Assembly: GCF_014696355.1 (NCBI RefSeq)
Contig: NZ_JACJQA010000019.1
Coordinates: 17,962-81,961 of the forward strand
DNA length: 64,000 bases
Reading direction: 5' to 3'
Source: Pseudanabaena sp. FACHB-1998
GTDB taxonomy: Bacteria; Cyanobacteriota; Cyanobacteriia; Pseudanabaenales; Pseudanabaenaceae
Positions 55,774 through 63,906 of the stretch are shown here, one piece after another (positions within the stretch are counted from its first letter, which is position 1; every line of letters begins with the position of its first letter). A model generated the notes under the pieces. That model worked only from the letters and a program-made list of their open reading frames with translations. It was not told where the DNA came from and made no database searches. A program made the position numbers and the translations under genes.

Positions 55774-56142
55774 GGTGAGGATAATTACTTACTCGCTAAG
55801 TACATTGTAGGAAGGTTTTGTAAACTTGTGTTAAGTCTTTTGACATAAAAGTTAACAATATCCAAATCATCCTAATAGATGCAACCCTATACCCAGTCTT
55901 ATTTCTTAGGATTTGGATTAATATTCATCTATAAATTGTCATCATGATAATAGATATCATTGAAGACTATCTATGTTTTAGGGCTATGACTTTTTTTTGC
56001 GATTGCAGTAGATATATTCATGGCAAGTGCGATCGCGAGACAATTTCTATTAAGATCGAATTTCCATAACAAAACCATTAGATTTATTATCGTTAAGCGA
56101 CATTAAATCTCAACATTCACCTTATACGCTCTCAAAACACAA
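55774..56142. other. Divergent ndhD / aminotransferase intergenic region
   Basis: This AT-rich 369-bp gap must hold both promoters. I see TTGACA at 55840-55845 on the plus strand without a convincing -10 partner and no hairpin or ORF. Confidence 0.4.
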
Positions 56143-57327
56143 ATGAAGACTTGGCTCAAACCTGCTCAGCGACTAGGAAAACTCCCTCCATACGTTTTTG
56201 CCCGCCTAGATGAGTTGAAGCTACGAGCGAAAGAGCAAGGTCTAGATTTGATCGATCTGGGGATGGGTAATCCCGATGGTCCCACCCCCGAACCCGTGAT
56301 CGAAGCAGCGATCGCCGCTTTGCAAAATCCCAAAAATCATGGCTATCCACCCTTTGAAGGTACTGCTAGTTTTCGGCGGGCGATCACCGATTGGTATAAA
56401 CGGCGTTATAACGTGCAGCTTGACTCCGAGGGGGAAGCCTTACCCCTGATTGGTTCTAAGGAAGGGCTGGGTCATTTGGCGATAGCCTATATCGATCCAG
56501 GGGATTTAGTTCTTGTGCCTAGTCCCGCCTATCCCGCCCATTTTCGGGGACCATTGCTTGCAGGTGGCGAAATTTATGAAATGATCCTTAGTCCTGAAAA
56601 TGATTGGTTAATTGACCTATCAGCCATCCCTGAAGAGGTGGCTCAAAGGGCGAAGGTTATGTATTTCAACTATCCCGCCAATCCTACAGGCGCGATCGCC
56701 CCACGCGAATTTTTTGAAGAAGTAGTTGCCTTTGCCAAGAAATACGAGATTATGCTAGTGCATGATCTTTGCTACGCCGAGCTTGCCTTTGATGGCTATA
56801 CCCCAACGAGTTTATTAGAAATCGAAGGCGGCAAAGATGTGGGCGTAGAGTTTCATACTCTCTCCAAAACCTATAATATGGCAGGCTGGCGCGTGGGCTT
56901 TGTGGTCGGCAATCGGCACATTATTCAGGGCTTACGCACCCTCAAAACCAATCTCGACTACGGCATTTTTTCGGCAATTCAAGTGGCGGCGGAGACGGCT
57001 TTGCAACTTCCCGACAAATATCTGGAAGCCGTATGCGATCGCTACAAAGAGCGTCGTGATTTCCTAATCGCAGGGCTAGGAGAATTAGGTTGGGATATTC
57101 CTAAGACCTTTGCCACCATGTATCTCTGGATTCCTGTGCCTACAGGTATGACCTCCGCTGACTTTGCCCTCAAAGTACTAGAAAGCACGGGCGTAGTATT
57201 TACCCCGGGGAGTGCCTTTGGCAAAGGTGGCGAAGGCTATGTCAGAATCAGTTTAATCGCCGATTGCGATCGCCTTGGCGAAGCCCTAAGTCGCCTCAAA
57301 CAAGCTGGAATTCGTTACAACAACTAA
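56143..57327 (+). CDS. PLP-dependent class I/II aminotransferase (DapL/AlaC-like)
   Basis: The 394-residue protein has fold-type I features: IDLGMGNPDGPTPEPVIEA, GYPPFEGTASFRRAI, NYPANPTGAIAP, VHDLCYAELAFDGY and the PLP-lysine Lys242 in SKTYNMAGWR. The closest groups I know are LL-diaminopimelate aminotransferase-like and AlaC/glutamate-pyruvate aminotransferases, which cannot be told apart from motifs alone. The former would make lysine and wall precursors, the latter alanine. It is followed by a terminator that includes its stop codon. Confidence 0.85.
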   Translation: MKTWLKPAQRLGKLPPYVFARLDELKLRAKEQGLDLIDLGMGNPDGPTPEPVIEAAIAALQNPKNHGYPPFEGTASFRRAITDWYKRRYNVQLDSEGEALPLIGSKEGLGHLAIAYIDPGDLVLVPSPAYPAHFRGPLLAGGEIYEMILSPENDWLIDLSAIPEEVAQRAKVMYFNYPANPTGAIAPREFFEEVVAFAKKYEIMLVHDLCYAELAFDGYTPTSLLEIEGGKDVGVEFHTLSKTYNMAGWRVGFVVGNRHIIQGLRTLKTNLDYGIFSAIQVAAETALQLPDKYLEAVCDRYKERRDFLIAGLGELGWDIPKTFATMYLWIPVPTGMTSADFALKVLESTGVVFTPGSAFGKGGEGYVRISLIADCDRLGEALSRLKQAGIRYNN

Positions 57328-57359
57328 TAAAAGACGGCGCAACGCGCCGTCTTTTATTA
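57325..57359 (+). terminator. Terminator of the aminotransferase gene
   Basis: A 16-bp perfect stem (57325-57340 with 57344-57359) around AAC. The stop codon lies in the left arm. Confidence 0.87.
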
Positions 57360-57387
57360 CGGAAAAAGGAAAAAGGAAAAGGAAAAA

Positions 57388-58236
57388 GTGATTAATTTGC
57401 TGCCGCTTGCTTTGGAATTTACTTCCCCAGGTCCGATCGCCTTTGAAATTGGTCCCCTAACAATTCGTTGGTATGGTTTATTGATTGCCTCAGCAATTAT
57501 TTTGGGGACAATTTTGGCGCAAAAGCTTGCCGAAAAGCGCAATGTTGACCCCGAACTCGTGGGTGATTTGGCAATCTGGCTCGTAGTGGGAGCAATTCCT
57601 TGCGCTCGTTTTTACTATGTCCTCTTTGAATGGCAACGCTTTCAAGCTCAGCCTTGGTATAAAGTATTTGCCATATGGGAAGGTGGGATTGCCATTCATG
57701 GCGCAATTATTGGTGGCGCGATCGCGGCTACCATCTTTTGTAAACGCCAAAAAATTTCCACATGGCTCATGGCAGATATCGTGATGCCCGCAGTGATTCT
57801 CGGACAAGCGATCGGGCGTTGGGGCAATTTCTTTAATTCCGAAGCCTTTGGCGCTCCCACAGATTTACCTTGGAAGCTATTTATTCCCATCAATCGCCGC
57901 CCACCCGAATTGATCAATGAGGCATATTTTCATCCCACCTTCCTCTACGAGTCTCTCTGGAATCTAGGCGTATTTAGTATTTTGATGTTTACATTTTTGC
58001 GATTTCCTAAGCTGAGAACAGGCACTATCACCATGATCTATGCGATCGCCTACAGCTTAGGCAGATTTTGGATCGAAGGATTACGCACCGATAGCTTAAT
58101 GGTTGGCTCACTCCGTACCGCACAGATGATCAGCTTAGGAGCGATCGCCGCAGGTATCTTTGGCTTGATTTGGCTCTATGGTTTGCGTCGCCGCTTTCCC
58201 GATACCGCCCCCATAGAATTGCCCACCGAAAACTAA
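57388..58236 (+). CDS. lgt: Prolipoprotein diacylglyceryl transferase
   Basis: The 282-residue protein has seven transmembrane helices and the Lgt motifs [41 protein letters not shown] and ALFYESLWN-like [11 protein letters not shown]. It transfers diacylglycerol to the lipobox Cys of prolipoproteins at the inner membrane. The start is GTG at 57388. It is preceded by an unusual run of GGAAAAA repeats (57361-57387), which provides the ribosome site. The stop overlaps the next gene's ATG (TAATG). Confidence 0.95.
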   Translation: MINLLPLALEFTSPGPIAFEIGPLTIRWYGLLIASAIILGTILAQKLAEKRNVDPELVGDLAIWLVVGAIPCARFYYVLFEWQRFQAQPWYKVFAIWEGGIAIHGAIIGGAIAATIFCKRQKISTWLMADIVMPAVILGQAIGRWGNFFNSEAFGAPTDLPWKLFIPINRRPPELINEAYFHPTFLYESLWNLGVFSILMFTFLRFPKLRTGTITMIYAIAYSLGRFWIEGLRTDSLMVGSLRTAQMISLGAIAAGIFGLIWLYGLRRRFPDTAPIELPTEN

Positions 58237-58862
58237 TGTCTCAAGCGCCGCAGCATAACCCTCGTGAAATGGTGGAAACAGCTTTCCTAGCCAGCACCAC
58301 CGCCATGTTATTTCTGATTAACTATTATTTTCCCCTTGGTCCCCTGTTAAGAATGCTATTTCCCTTACCCACGGCTTTAGCCTATCTGCGCTGGAATGGT
58401 CGAGCCTCATGGATGGCAATGGTCGTTACCGCCCTGTTACTCGCAATCCTGATGGGGCCAACGCGGAGCATTCAGTATATTGTTCCTCACGGCTTAGTCG
58501 GAGTGACCTTGGGATATTTATGGAAACGGGACTTTCCTTGGTCAGGCTCCCTAAGCATCGCCACCATGATTGGCTCTTTAGGTACAGCTTTTCAATTTGC
58601 TTTCTTGTCACTCCTTTTAGGCGAAAATGTCTGGACTTATTCCATCGTCCAGATTACGGGGCTATTAAATTGGCTAATGCAACTTTTTGGTTCCTTAGAA
58701 CAACCAGATTTTGCCGCCATCCAAACCTTTGCGATCGGAGCGATCATTTTTAGCAACCTCGCTTATCAAATCCTAGTACATCTAGTTGCTTGGATTGTCC
58801 TCGATCGCCTCGGCAATCCCATTCCTTCACCACCAAAGTGGATAGAGTCTTTATTGGCATAA
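58236..58862 (+). CDS. DUF2232/YybS-like membrane protein
   Basis: I start at ATG 58236, which overlaps the lgt stop in TAATG; the frame is open upstream but out of use there. The 208-residue protein has about six transmembrane helices with LINYYFPLGPLLRMLFPLPTA, RWNGRASWMAMVVTALLLAIL, PHGLVGVTLGYLWKR and YQILVHLVAWIVLDRLG. This fits the DUF2232 family of YybS-like predicted membrane proteins. Translational coupling to lgt suggests a joint envelope role, otherwise unknown. Confidence 0.78.
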   Translation: MSQAPQHNPREMVETAFLASTTAMLFLINYYFPLGPLLRMLFPLPTALAYLRWNGRASWMAMVVTALLLAILMGPTRSIQYIVPHGLVGVTLGYLWKRDFPWSGSLSIATMIGSLGTAFQFAFLSLLLGENVWTYSIVQITGLLNWLMQLFGSLEQPDFAAIQTFAIGAIIFSNLAYQILVHLVAWIVLDRLGNPIPSPPKWIESLLA

Positions 58863-59004
58863 AAACTTTTCCTTAATCTAGTTTTCACACAAACTCAAAG
58901 AATCTTAATTAATTGACACAATCTCAGATAAGAATTTATACTCATTATTTAATCGCCAAAATGAGTAAAATCCTGAAACATTGGCGCAATTTACCCTCGA
59001 TATC

Positions 59005-59337
59005 ATGACCAATCCTGCCGAATTAAATCCAACCACATTGACAAATACATCAATTGCCCTGTCTGAGCGAGAACTTCAAGTGATTGAATTAGTGGCTGCG
59101 GGCTTAACCAATCAAGATATCGCTGTTAAGCTTGCCATCAGCAAGCGAACTGTTGATAATCACATCAGCAACATTTTGACTAAAACTCAAACTGATAATC
59201 GTGTAGCTTTAGTACGCTGGGCTTTACAGTGGGGAAAAGTATGCATTGATGAAGTAAATTGCTGCCTTATCGGCACTTCAGTCAATGAAAACGGATTAGC
59301 TACCAAAGAGCTGCAGCAGGAACTAGAAAGTGCCTAG
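59005..59337 (+). CDS. Small LuxR-type regulator with Cys cluster (PedR-like?)
   Basis: I start at ATG 59005, giving 110 residues; a TTG lies 24 bp earlier. The protein is mainly a GerE/LuxR helix-turn-helix (LSERELQVIELVAAGLTNQDIA, KRTVDNHISNI in parts) without a receiver domain. The tail has GKVCIDEVNCC: Cys80, Cys86 and Cys87. The small cyanobacterial redox regulator PedR is of this type and is controlled through a Cys by thioredoxin. Assignment is from memory of that design and is tentative. The next small gene overlaps the stop. Confidence 0.78.
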   Translation: MTNPAELNPTTLTNTSIALSERELQVIELVAAGLTNQDIAVKLAISKRTVDNHISNILTKTQTDNRVALVRWALQWGKVCIDEVNCCLIGTSVNENGLATKELQQELESA

Positions 59338-59602
59338 CGGAGAAATAACAGTTAATCGCTTCAGGATTACCTATTCTCCCGATATTGCTTTAGCTATGTA
59401 TCGAGAGTTAGCCTCACACCTCGAACAAATTGCAGATGTTAATGCCGAATTATTTTGGAATGAAAGCACTGAATTTAGCTACTTAGGCAGTCAGATTGGC
59501 GGACTATGGTTAAGCTATCCCAGTAGCATTCCTAGTCATTCTCAAATGTTAATCAAGAATATTTTGAATCATTATGGGAGTTGGACATCTGATTTACCAT
59601 AA
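59330..59602 (+). CDS. Small hypothetical protein coupled to the LuxR-type gene
   Basis: The GTG at 59330 overlaps the upstream stop by 8 bp. The 90-residue product has ITVNRFRITYSPDIALAMYR, ELASHLEQI and LGSQIGGLWLSYP. I recall similar small hypotheticals in other cyanobacteria, but no function. Overlap with the regulator gene argues for translation coupling and a real gene. A long hairpin follows directly. Confidence 0.65.
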   Translation: MPSGEITVNRFRITYSPDIALAMYRELASHLEQIADVNAELFWNESTEFSYLGSQIGGLWLSYPSSIPSHSQMLIKNILNHYGSWTSDLP

Positions 59603-59607
59603 GATGC

Positions 59608-59660
59608 AAAAAACAAGATAGATTTTCGCGGCTTTGCTTGGAAAATCTATCTTGTTTTTT
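59608..59660 (+). terminator. Terminator of the LuxR-type operon
   Basis: A 20-bp perfect stem (59608-59627 with 59641-59660), with A-run and T-run ends. Confidence 0.87.
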
Positions 59661-59688
59661 ATTGTTATTATGATCGCCATAAAAATCT

Positions 59689-60375
59689 ATGAAAAAGCGC
59701 ATATTTACGGACTTTGATGGTCCAATTATGGACGTATCCGATCGCTATTACCAAGTTTATTTACATTGCCTTGATAAAATTCGTTTACCCGAACAGATAG
59801 TCAAAACCCTAGATAAATCCGAGTTTTGGGAATTAAAGCGATCGCAAGTACCTGAGAAAGAAATTGCTCATCTCTCAGGATTTGAGGACGATCAGCAGGC
59901 GATCGCCTTTGCTCACCTCCGTCGCGCCACCGTCCATACAAATCCCTATTTTGACTATGATCGCCTCATCGAAAGCGCCATACCAGCCCTCGAAAAAGCC
60001 CAATCCTTGGGCATAGACCTCGCAGTGATGACCATGCGGCGGCGACGCGAATTAGAGCCTGTGTTAGACAAATATAATTTAAGACGCTTTTTCCGTGGCG
60101 ATCGCATCTTTTGCTTAGATGATAATTATGTCAAAACCGTTGACACGCAAGATAAGCCCAAGTTAATGCAACAGGCTCAAGCTAGTTTGCCAAGCGTAGA
60201 TGCTCAATGGATGATAGGTGACACCGAAGCCGATATTCTCGCCGCCCAGAGCCACCAAGTCCCAGTGATTGCTGTCCTCAGTGGCATCCGCAATCAAACC
60301 CAACTAGAAAAATACAAACCAAACTTAATCGTCGCCAATCTCATTGAGTCCATTGAGACTATTCTCCAACCATAG
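59689..60375 (+). CDS. HAD-superfamily hydrolase
   Basis: The 228-residue protein has HAD motif I DFDGPIMD at 8-15, a helical cap, motif II AVMTMR near 119, and motif IV GDTEADILAA near 185. It is a soluble phosphatase-type enzyme of the phosphoglycolate-phosphatase branch. The substrate is not readable. The cap is larger than in simple C1 caps. It is monocistronic with a hairpin terminator about 60 bp after the stop. Confidence 0.85.
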   Translation: MKKRIFTDFDGPIMDVSDRYYQVYLHCLDKIRLPEQIVKTLDKSEFWELKRSQVPEKEIAHLSGFEDDQQAIAFAHLRRATVHTNPYFDYDRLIESAIPALEKAQSLGIDLAVMTMRRRRELEPVLDKYNLRRFFRGDRIFCLDDNYVKTVDTQDKPKLMQQAQASLPSVDAQWMIGDTEADILAAQSHQVPVIAVLSGIRNQTQLEKYKPNLIVANLIESIETILQP

Positions 60376-60435
60376 CGATCGCCACTTACGTTATTTCAAA
60401 GCCCAAAATGGCATAGGCATTGTGGGCTGTGGCTA

Positions 60436-60468
60436 AAAAATAAGGAGCGCAATGCACTCCTTATTTTT
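60436..60468. terminator. Bidirectional terminator between HAD and nblA genes
   Basis: An AAAAATAAGGAGCGC arm pairs with GCACTCCTTATTTTT with one wobble. It lies between the rightward HAD gene and the leftward small gene at 60488. Confidence 0.8.
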
Positions 60469-60487
60469 GCGACTAACGTATTTCAGC

Positions 60488-60661
60488 TTACATGCCCCCT
60501 ATAAAATCTTGTTTAGCTATTTTAACCATCAGAGCTTGCTGCCCTAAATAGAGCATATGCAACTCAGTAAGAAGTTGCTTAGCTGCATCTAGATCAATGT
60601 TTTGGATTTGTTGGCAAAACACTGTATGGGTAAACTGCTTCTCGACAGGTAAATCACTCAT
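60488..60661 (-). CDS. nblA: NblA-type phycobilisome degradation protein
   Basis: On the minus strand ATG 60659-60661 opens a 57-residue frame ending at TAA 60488-60490. GAGG lies 7 bases before the start. The product reads MSDLPVEKQFTHTVFCQQIQ, then NIDLDAAKQLLTELHMLYLG and ends with KIAKQDFIGGM. The pattern E-QF---F--Q-Q-----A---L--L with a length near 60 residues is that of NblA. NblA links phycobilisomes to the Clp protease during nutrient stress. Its middle differs from the common NblA (AKQLLTEL for AQEFLVEL), so it may be a divergent paralog. It is divergent from psaC. Confidence 0.72.
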   Translation of the reverse strand: MSDLPVEKQFTHTVFCQQIQNIDLDAAKQLLTELHMLYLGQQALMVKIAKQDFIGGM

Positions 60662-60929
60662 AAGAACCTCTTTTAATGCTCAAACTATGACACTACACAA
60701 ATGACACTAACTAACGTAGTTAAGTTTCTGACAAGTAGATATTAGTCACCGTGTCAACACAACGTAACAATACTTTAGGTTTATAGTGAAAACTGTATCA
60801 CGACAAACATTTTTTGGAGATATACCCAAAGAAATATTTTCTTAAAATTTCTTAAAAGTATTCCTTATGATGACTATAAGCAAATGGGTATACTTAAATA
60901 TTTGCTGGTAATCGCCTCCCGAATCATAG

Positions 60930-61015
60930 TTGTTGCCATTCTTGTTAAAACACAAGAATTAGCGTTGCGGTGCTTCGCACCGCAACGCTAATTCTTGACT
61001 GGGAAGGCAGTAAGC
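60930..61015. repeat. Chimeric palindromic element, left family C, right family D
   Basis: The left flank TTGCCATTCTTGTTA matches family C, and the right flank GACTGGGAAGGCAGTA resembles family D. The 21-bp perfect stem (60953-60973 with 60977-60997, loop TTC) has arms ACAAGAATTAGCGTTGCGG-like not shared fully with either. Confidence 0.65.
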
Positions 61016-61037
61016 AATCAAGAGTCCTTTAAATTTC

Positions 61038-61064
61038 TGAGGGTGCGGCAAAGCCGCACCCTCA
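61038..61064. repeat. 12-bp GC-rich palindrome upstream of psaC
   Basis: TGAGGGTGCGGC with its inverse around AAA. It lies about 190 bp before psaC and after no gene end. Confidence 0.7.
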
Positions 61065-61226
61065 AAAATATGGTTTTTTATTTGACCACGAAGTCATTAT
61101 CTCCATATTGCTTCTAAACTTCGTTTCGGCGCTAAATATTAATTTGTTTTAAGTTATTTCACAAACTAAGCATTGAATGTAAACCACTACGATAAACTTG
61201 GTTTTAAACATCCCGTGCCTAAATAG

Positions 61227-61502
<276 letters not shown>

Positions 61503-61564
61503 TCCTAGTTGGTTAAAAACCTGTTTATTTCTCATTAAGTGCAATTATTTTTATCCTGCATTTA

Positions 61565-61596
61565 AATTAAGGAGTGTCAATTGACACTCCTTAATT
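61565..61596 (+). terminator. Terminator of psaC
   Basis: A 32-bp palindrome without loop (AATTAAGGAGTGTCAA and its inverse), 62 bp after the stop. Confidence 0.78.
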
Positions 61597-61622
61597 GTTT
61601 TGAGCGCAAAGCGCTATAAAAT

Positions 61623-61667
61623 CCCAAAGATGAATGGCGGCGCGAAGCGCCGCCATTCATCTTTGGG
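61623..61667. repeat. 21-bp perfect palindrome with shared GC apex
   Basis: The arms at 61623-61643 and 61647-61667 around GAA, apex GGCGGCGC-GAA-GCGCCGCC, outer CCCAAAGATGAAT. It lies 39 bp upstream of the aspartoacylase-like gene. Confidence 0.78.
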
Positions 61668-61705
61668 GTAATAATATTTAGTTTGCGTTTTCTATACACT
61701 TTGCC

Positions 61706-62734
61706 ATGCTTGATATTTTCGATCGCCTGCCCGACGGTTTATTAGATCTGGAATCTAATGAGATTTTTAAAATACTTCCACGCCCCACCTTAATTCATCT
61801 TGAAGGCGATCGCCAACCACCATTATTTGTTTCAATTTTGTTACATGGCAATGAAACCACAAGTTGGTTAGCAATAAGGGAGCTACTTCGCAAATATTAC
61901 GCTCCTAAGGCTTATAAAAAATTACCGCGATCGCTATCACTCTTTATCGGCAATATTGAGGCAGCAAGGCATCGGCAAAGACATTTAGCTCATCAGCCTG
62001 ACTACAATCGCATTTGGCAGATTGGAGACAATCCTGAGCCATTGCCCGAACAAATCATGGCACAACAGGTAATTACAGAAATGCGATCACGGGGGGTATT
62101 TGCCAGTATCGATATTCACAACAATACGGGGCGAAATCCTCACTATGGATGCATTACGCGCTTAGATCAAGATTCTCGCAAGCTCGCAAGATTATTTGGC
62201 AAAATCGTGGTGCATTACACAAGTCCTAAAACAGTGCAGTCCTATGCTTTCGGTGAATTTTGTCCAGCGATCGTTGTGGAATGTGGACAGCCCGATCTGC
62301 CCGATGGAACTGCTCATGCTTTAGAATATGTGGAAACTTGTTTGAATTTAGATAGTTTTGATAGCTTGCCCGATAAATTTATTTCGGATATTGATTTGTT
62401 TCATACGGTAGCGATCGTCAAGGTTCCTGAGAATCTGCAATTTAGCTTTCAAGATGATCTCAACAATGACATTACTTTCCCAGCAGAAATGGATTATTTA
62501 AATTTCTGTGAATTGCCCACTGGTACAGGCTTTGGAAAGGTTAAGAAGGATAGAGCTTATTTGTTGGCTATTAGTGAAGATGGAACAGAAAAAAGCGATC
62601 GCTACTTCCAAATTAAGAATGGAGAGATTCTGATCAATTCTCCAGTAATGCCATCAATGCTCACTCTTGACATTGACATCATCCGCCAAGATTGCCTTTG
62701 CTATTTAATGGAACGATTAGAAATTCCCGCATAG
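61706..62734 (+). CDS. Succinylglutamate desuccinylase/aspartoacylase-like M14 protein
   Basis: The 342-residue protein has a zinc-hydrolase fold with HGNE (His and Glu ligands) in SILLHGNETTSWLAIREL, NIEAARHRQRHLAHQPDYNR, the third ligand in SIDIHNNTG, and the catalytic Glu in VVECGQPD. This is the carboxypeptidase M14 clan, AstE/AspA branch. It probably removes an acyl or amide group from a small amino-acid derivative in the cytoplasm; the substrate cannot be read. It is monocistronic. Confidence 0.83.
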   Translation: MLDIFDRLPDGLLDLESNEIFKILPRPTLIHLEGDRQPPLFVSILLHGNETTSWLAIRELLRKYYAPKAYKKLPRSLSLFIGNIEAARHRQRHLAHQPDYNRIWQIGDNPEPLPEQIMAQQVITEMRSRGVFASIDIHNNTGRNPHYGCITRLDQDSRKLARLFGKIVVHYTSPKTVQSYAFGEFCPAIVVECGQPDLPDGTAHALEYVETCLNLDSFDSLPDKFISDIDLFHTVAIVKVPENLQFSFQDDLNNDITFPAEMDYLNFCELPTGTGFGKVKKDRAYLLAISEDGTEKSDRYFQIKNGEILINSPVMPSMLTLDIDIIRQDCLCYLMERLEIPA

Positions 62735-62779
62735 ACTCCGCATAGACATAGTCATACTTCGCATCGCTATGTCTATGTT

Positions 62780-62816
62780 CTTTTAGATGTTGCGGCGAAG
62801 CCGCAACATCTAAAAG
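62780..62816. terminator. Bidirectional terminator between convergent genes
   Basis: A 17-bp perfect stem (62780-62796 with 62800-62816) around GAA, between the aspartoacylase-like and inositol-phosphatase genes. Confidence 0.82.
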
Positions 62817-62819
62817 CAT

Positions 62820-63665
62820 TTATCGCCCAAAAGGAAACTTAAAGGGTAAAGGCTTAATAAGTGCTAATTCTTCAATCATTGCCCCATGCAAATGACTATT
62901 AGTAGCAAGTAATCTTCCAGATCGAGGAATAAATTCTCCACCATCGTAAGCTGTCACAATTCCTCCTGCTTCACGCACAATTACCACCCCAGCCGCCAAA
63001 TCCCACAGCGATAAACCTCGCTCCCAATAGCCATCCAAACGTCCACAGGCTACATAGGCGAGATCCATCGCTGCCGAGCCACCCCGTCTCACACCCTGAG
63101 TAATGTGAGTAAAATGACAAAACTCTGCATAATTATTATCTTCAACAAGGGTGCGATCGTAGGCAAATCCTGTGACTAGCAAACTACGACTCAGTTCCGT
63201 GGTTTGAGAAACATGGATTGGTAAGCGATTACGAGTTGCTCCTAATCCTGTAGCTCCACGAAATATTTCATCTCTAAAAGGATCATAAACTGCCCCAACA
63301 GAAGGAATTCCATCAATTAATAAGGCGATCGATACGGAAGAGAAAGGATATTGATGAGCAAAATTTGTAGTTCCATCAAGGGGATCAATTGCCCATAAGA
63401 AGAGGCTCTCAGGGTTTCCTAAAATCCCTGATTCCTCCGCTAAAATTCCATGATCGGGGAAATGACGCTGCAAGATTGACAGCACGGCAGCTTCTGATTC
63501 TTTATCAGCGATCGTTACTAAATCTCCTGGGCGTTTCTCTTCTATTTCTTGTAAGTTTCCCCAATAGGACTTTAGTACAGCACCACCCGCACAAGCTGCC
63601 TCAGTAGCAATATCTAAAAAAGTTTGCAGTTGCTCTTTACTAACGGAAGCTAGCGAATTATTCAT
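62820..63665 (-). CDS. Inositol-monophosphatase family protein
   Basis: The 281-residue protein has the IMPase motifs ESGILGN (metal Glu), DPLDGTTNFAHQYPF, GGSAAMDLAYVACGRLDGYWE and LSLWDLAAG. It is a Mg-dependent phosphatase of the IMPase superfamily, which includes inositol monophosphatase, histidinol phosphatase and FBPase-like members. Motifs alone favour the SuhB-type group. Acts in the cytoplasm. The gene is monocistronic with a terminator right behind it. Confidence 0.9.
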   Translation of the reverse strand: MNNSLASVSKEQLQTFLDIATEAACAGGAVLKSYWGNLQEIEEKRPGDLVTIADKESEAAVLSILQRHFPDHGILAEESGILGNPESLFLWAIDPLDGTTNFAHQYPFSSVSIALLIDGIPSVGAVYDPFRDEIFRGATGLGATRNRLPIHVSQTTELSRSLLVTGFAYDRTLVEDNNYAEFCHFTHITQGVRRGGSAAMDLAYVACGRLDGYWERGLSLWDLAAGVVIVREAGGIVTAYDGGEFIPRSGRLLATNSHLHGAMIEELALIKPLPFKFPFGR

Positions 63666-63906
63666 AATTTGTTATGGAAATTAATGCGGAATAAGTAGAA
63701 AAAGATTGAATATGCTAATTTTATTTTCTCATTTTTTCTCCCATTGAGACCTTTAAATAGGTAAGCGCCGCTTACCTATTCAGCACTACCGACTTTTTGA
63801 GGCAGGGTTATTTCAAGAAAGGTTAGGAGGAACCAGAAAAAGGCTAGTGACAGACGTAGAGGTATTTTGTAATAATTTAATCCAATAAAGTTAAATAAGC
63901 CAGAAA
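63666..63906. other. Intergenic region and probable IS left end
   Basis: The region holds a 25-bp palindrome at 63756-63780 (AATAGGTAAGCG and its inverse) and then the start of a transposase gene. The IS terminal repeat should lie near GGCAGGGTTATTTCAAG at about 63802, but without the right end this cannot be confirmed. Confidence 0.4.

Noticed and set aside
60662..60935. NtcA operator upstream of nblA
   Set aside because: No GTA-N8-TAC match was found on either strand by eye.
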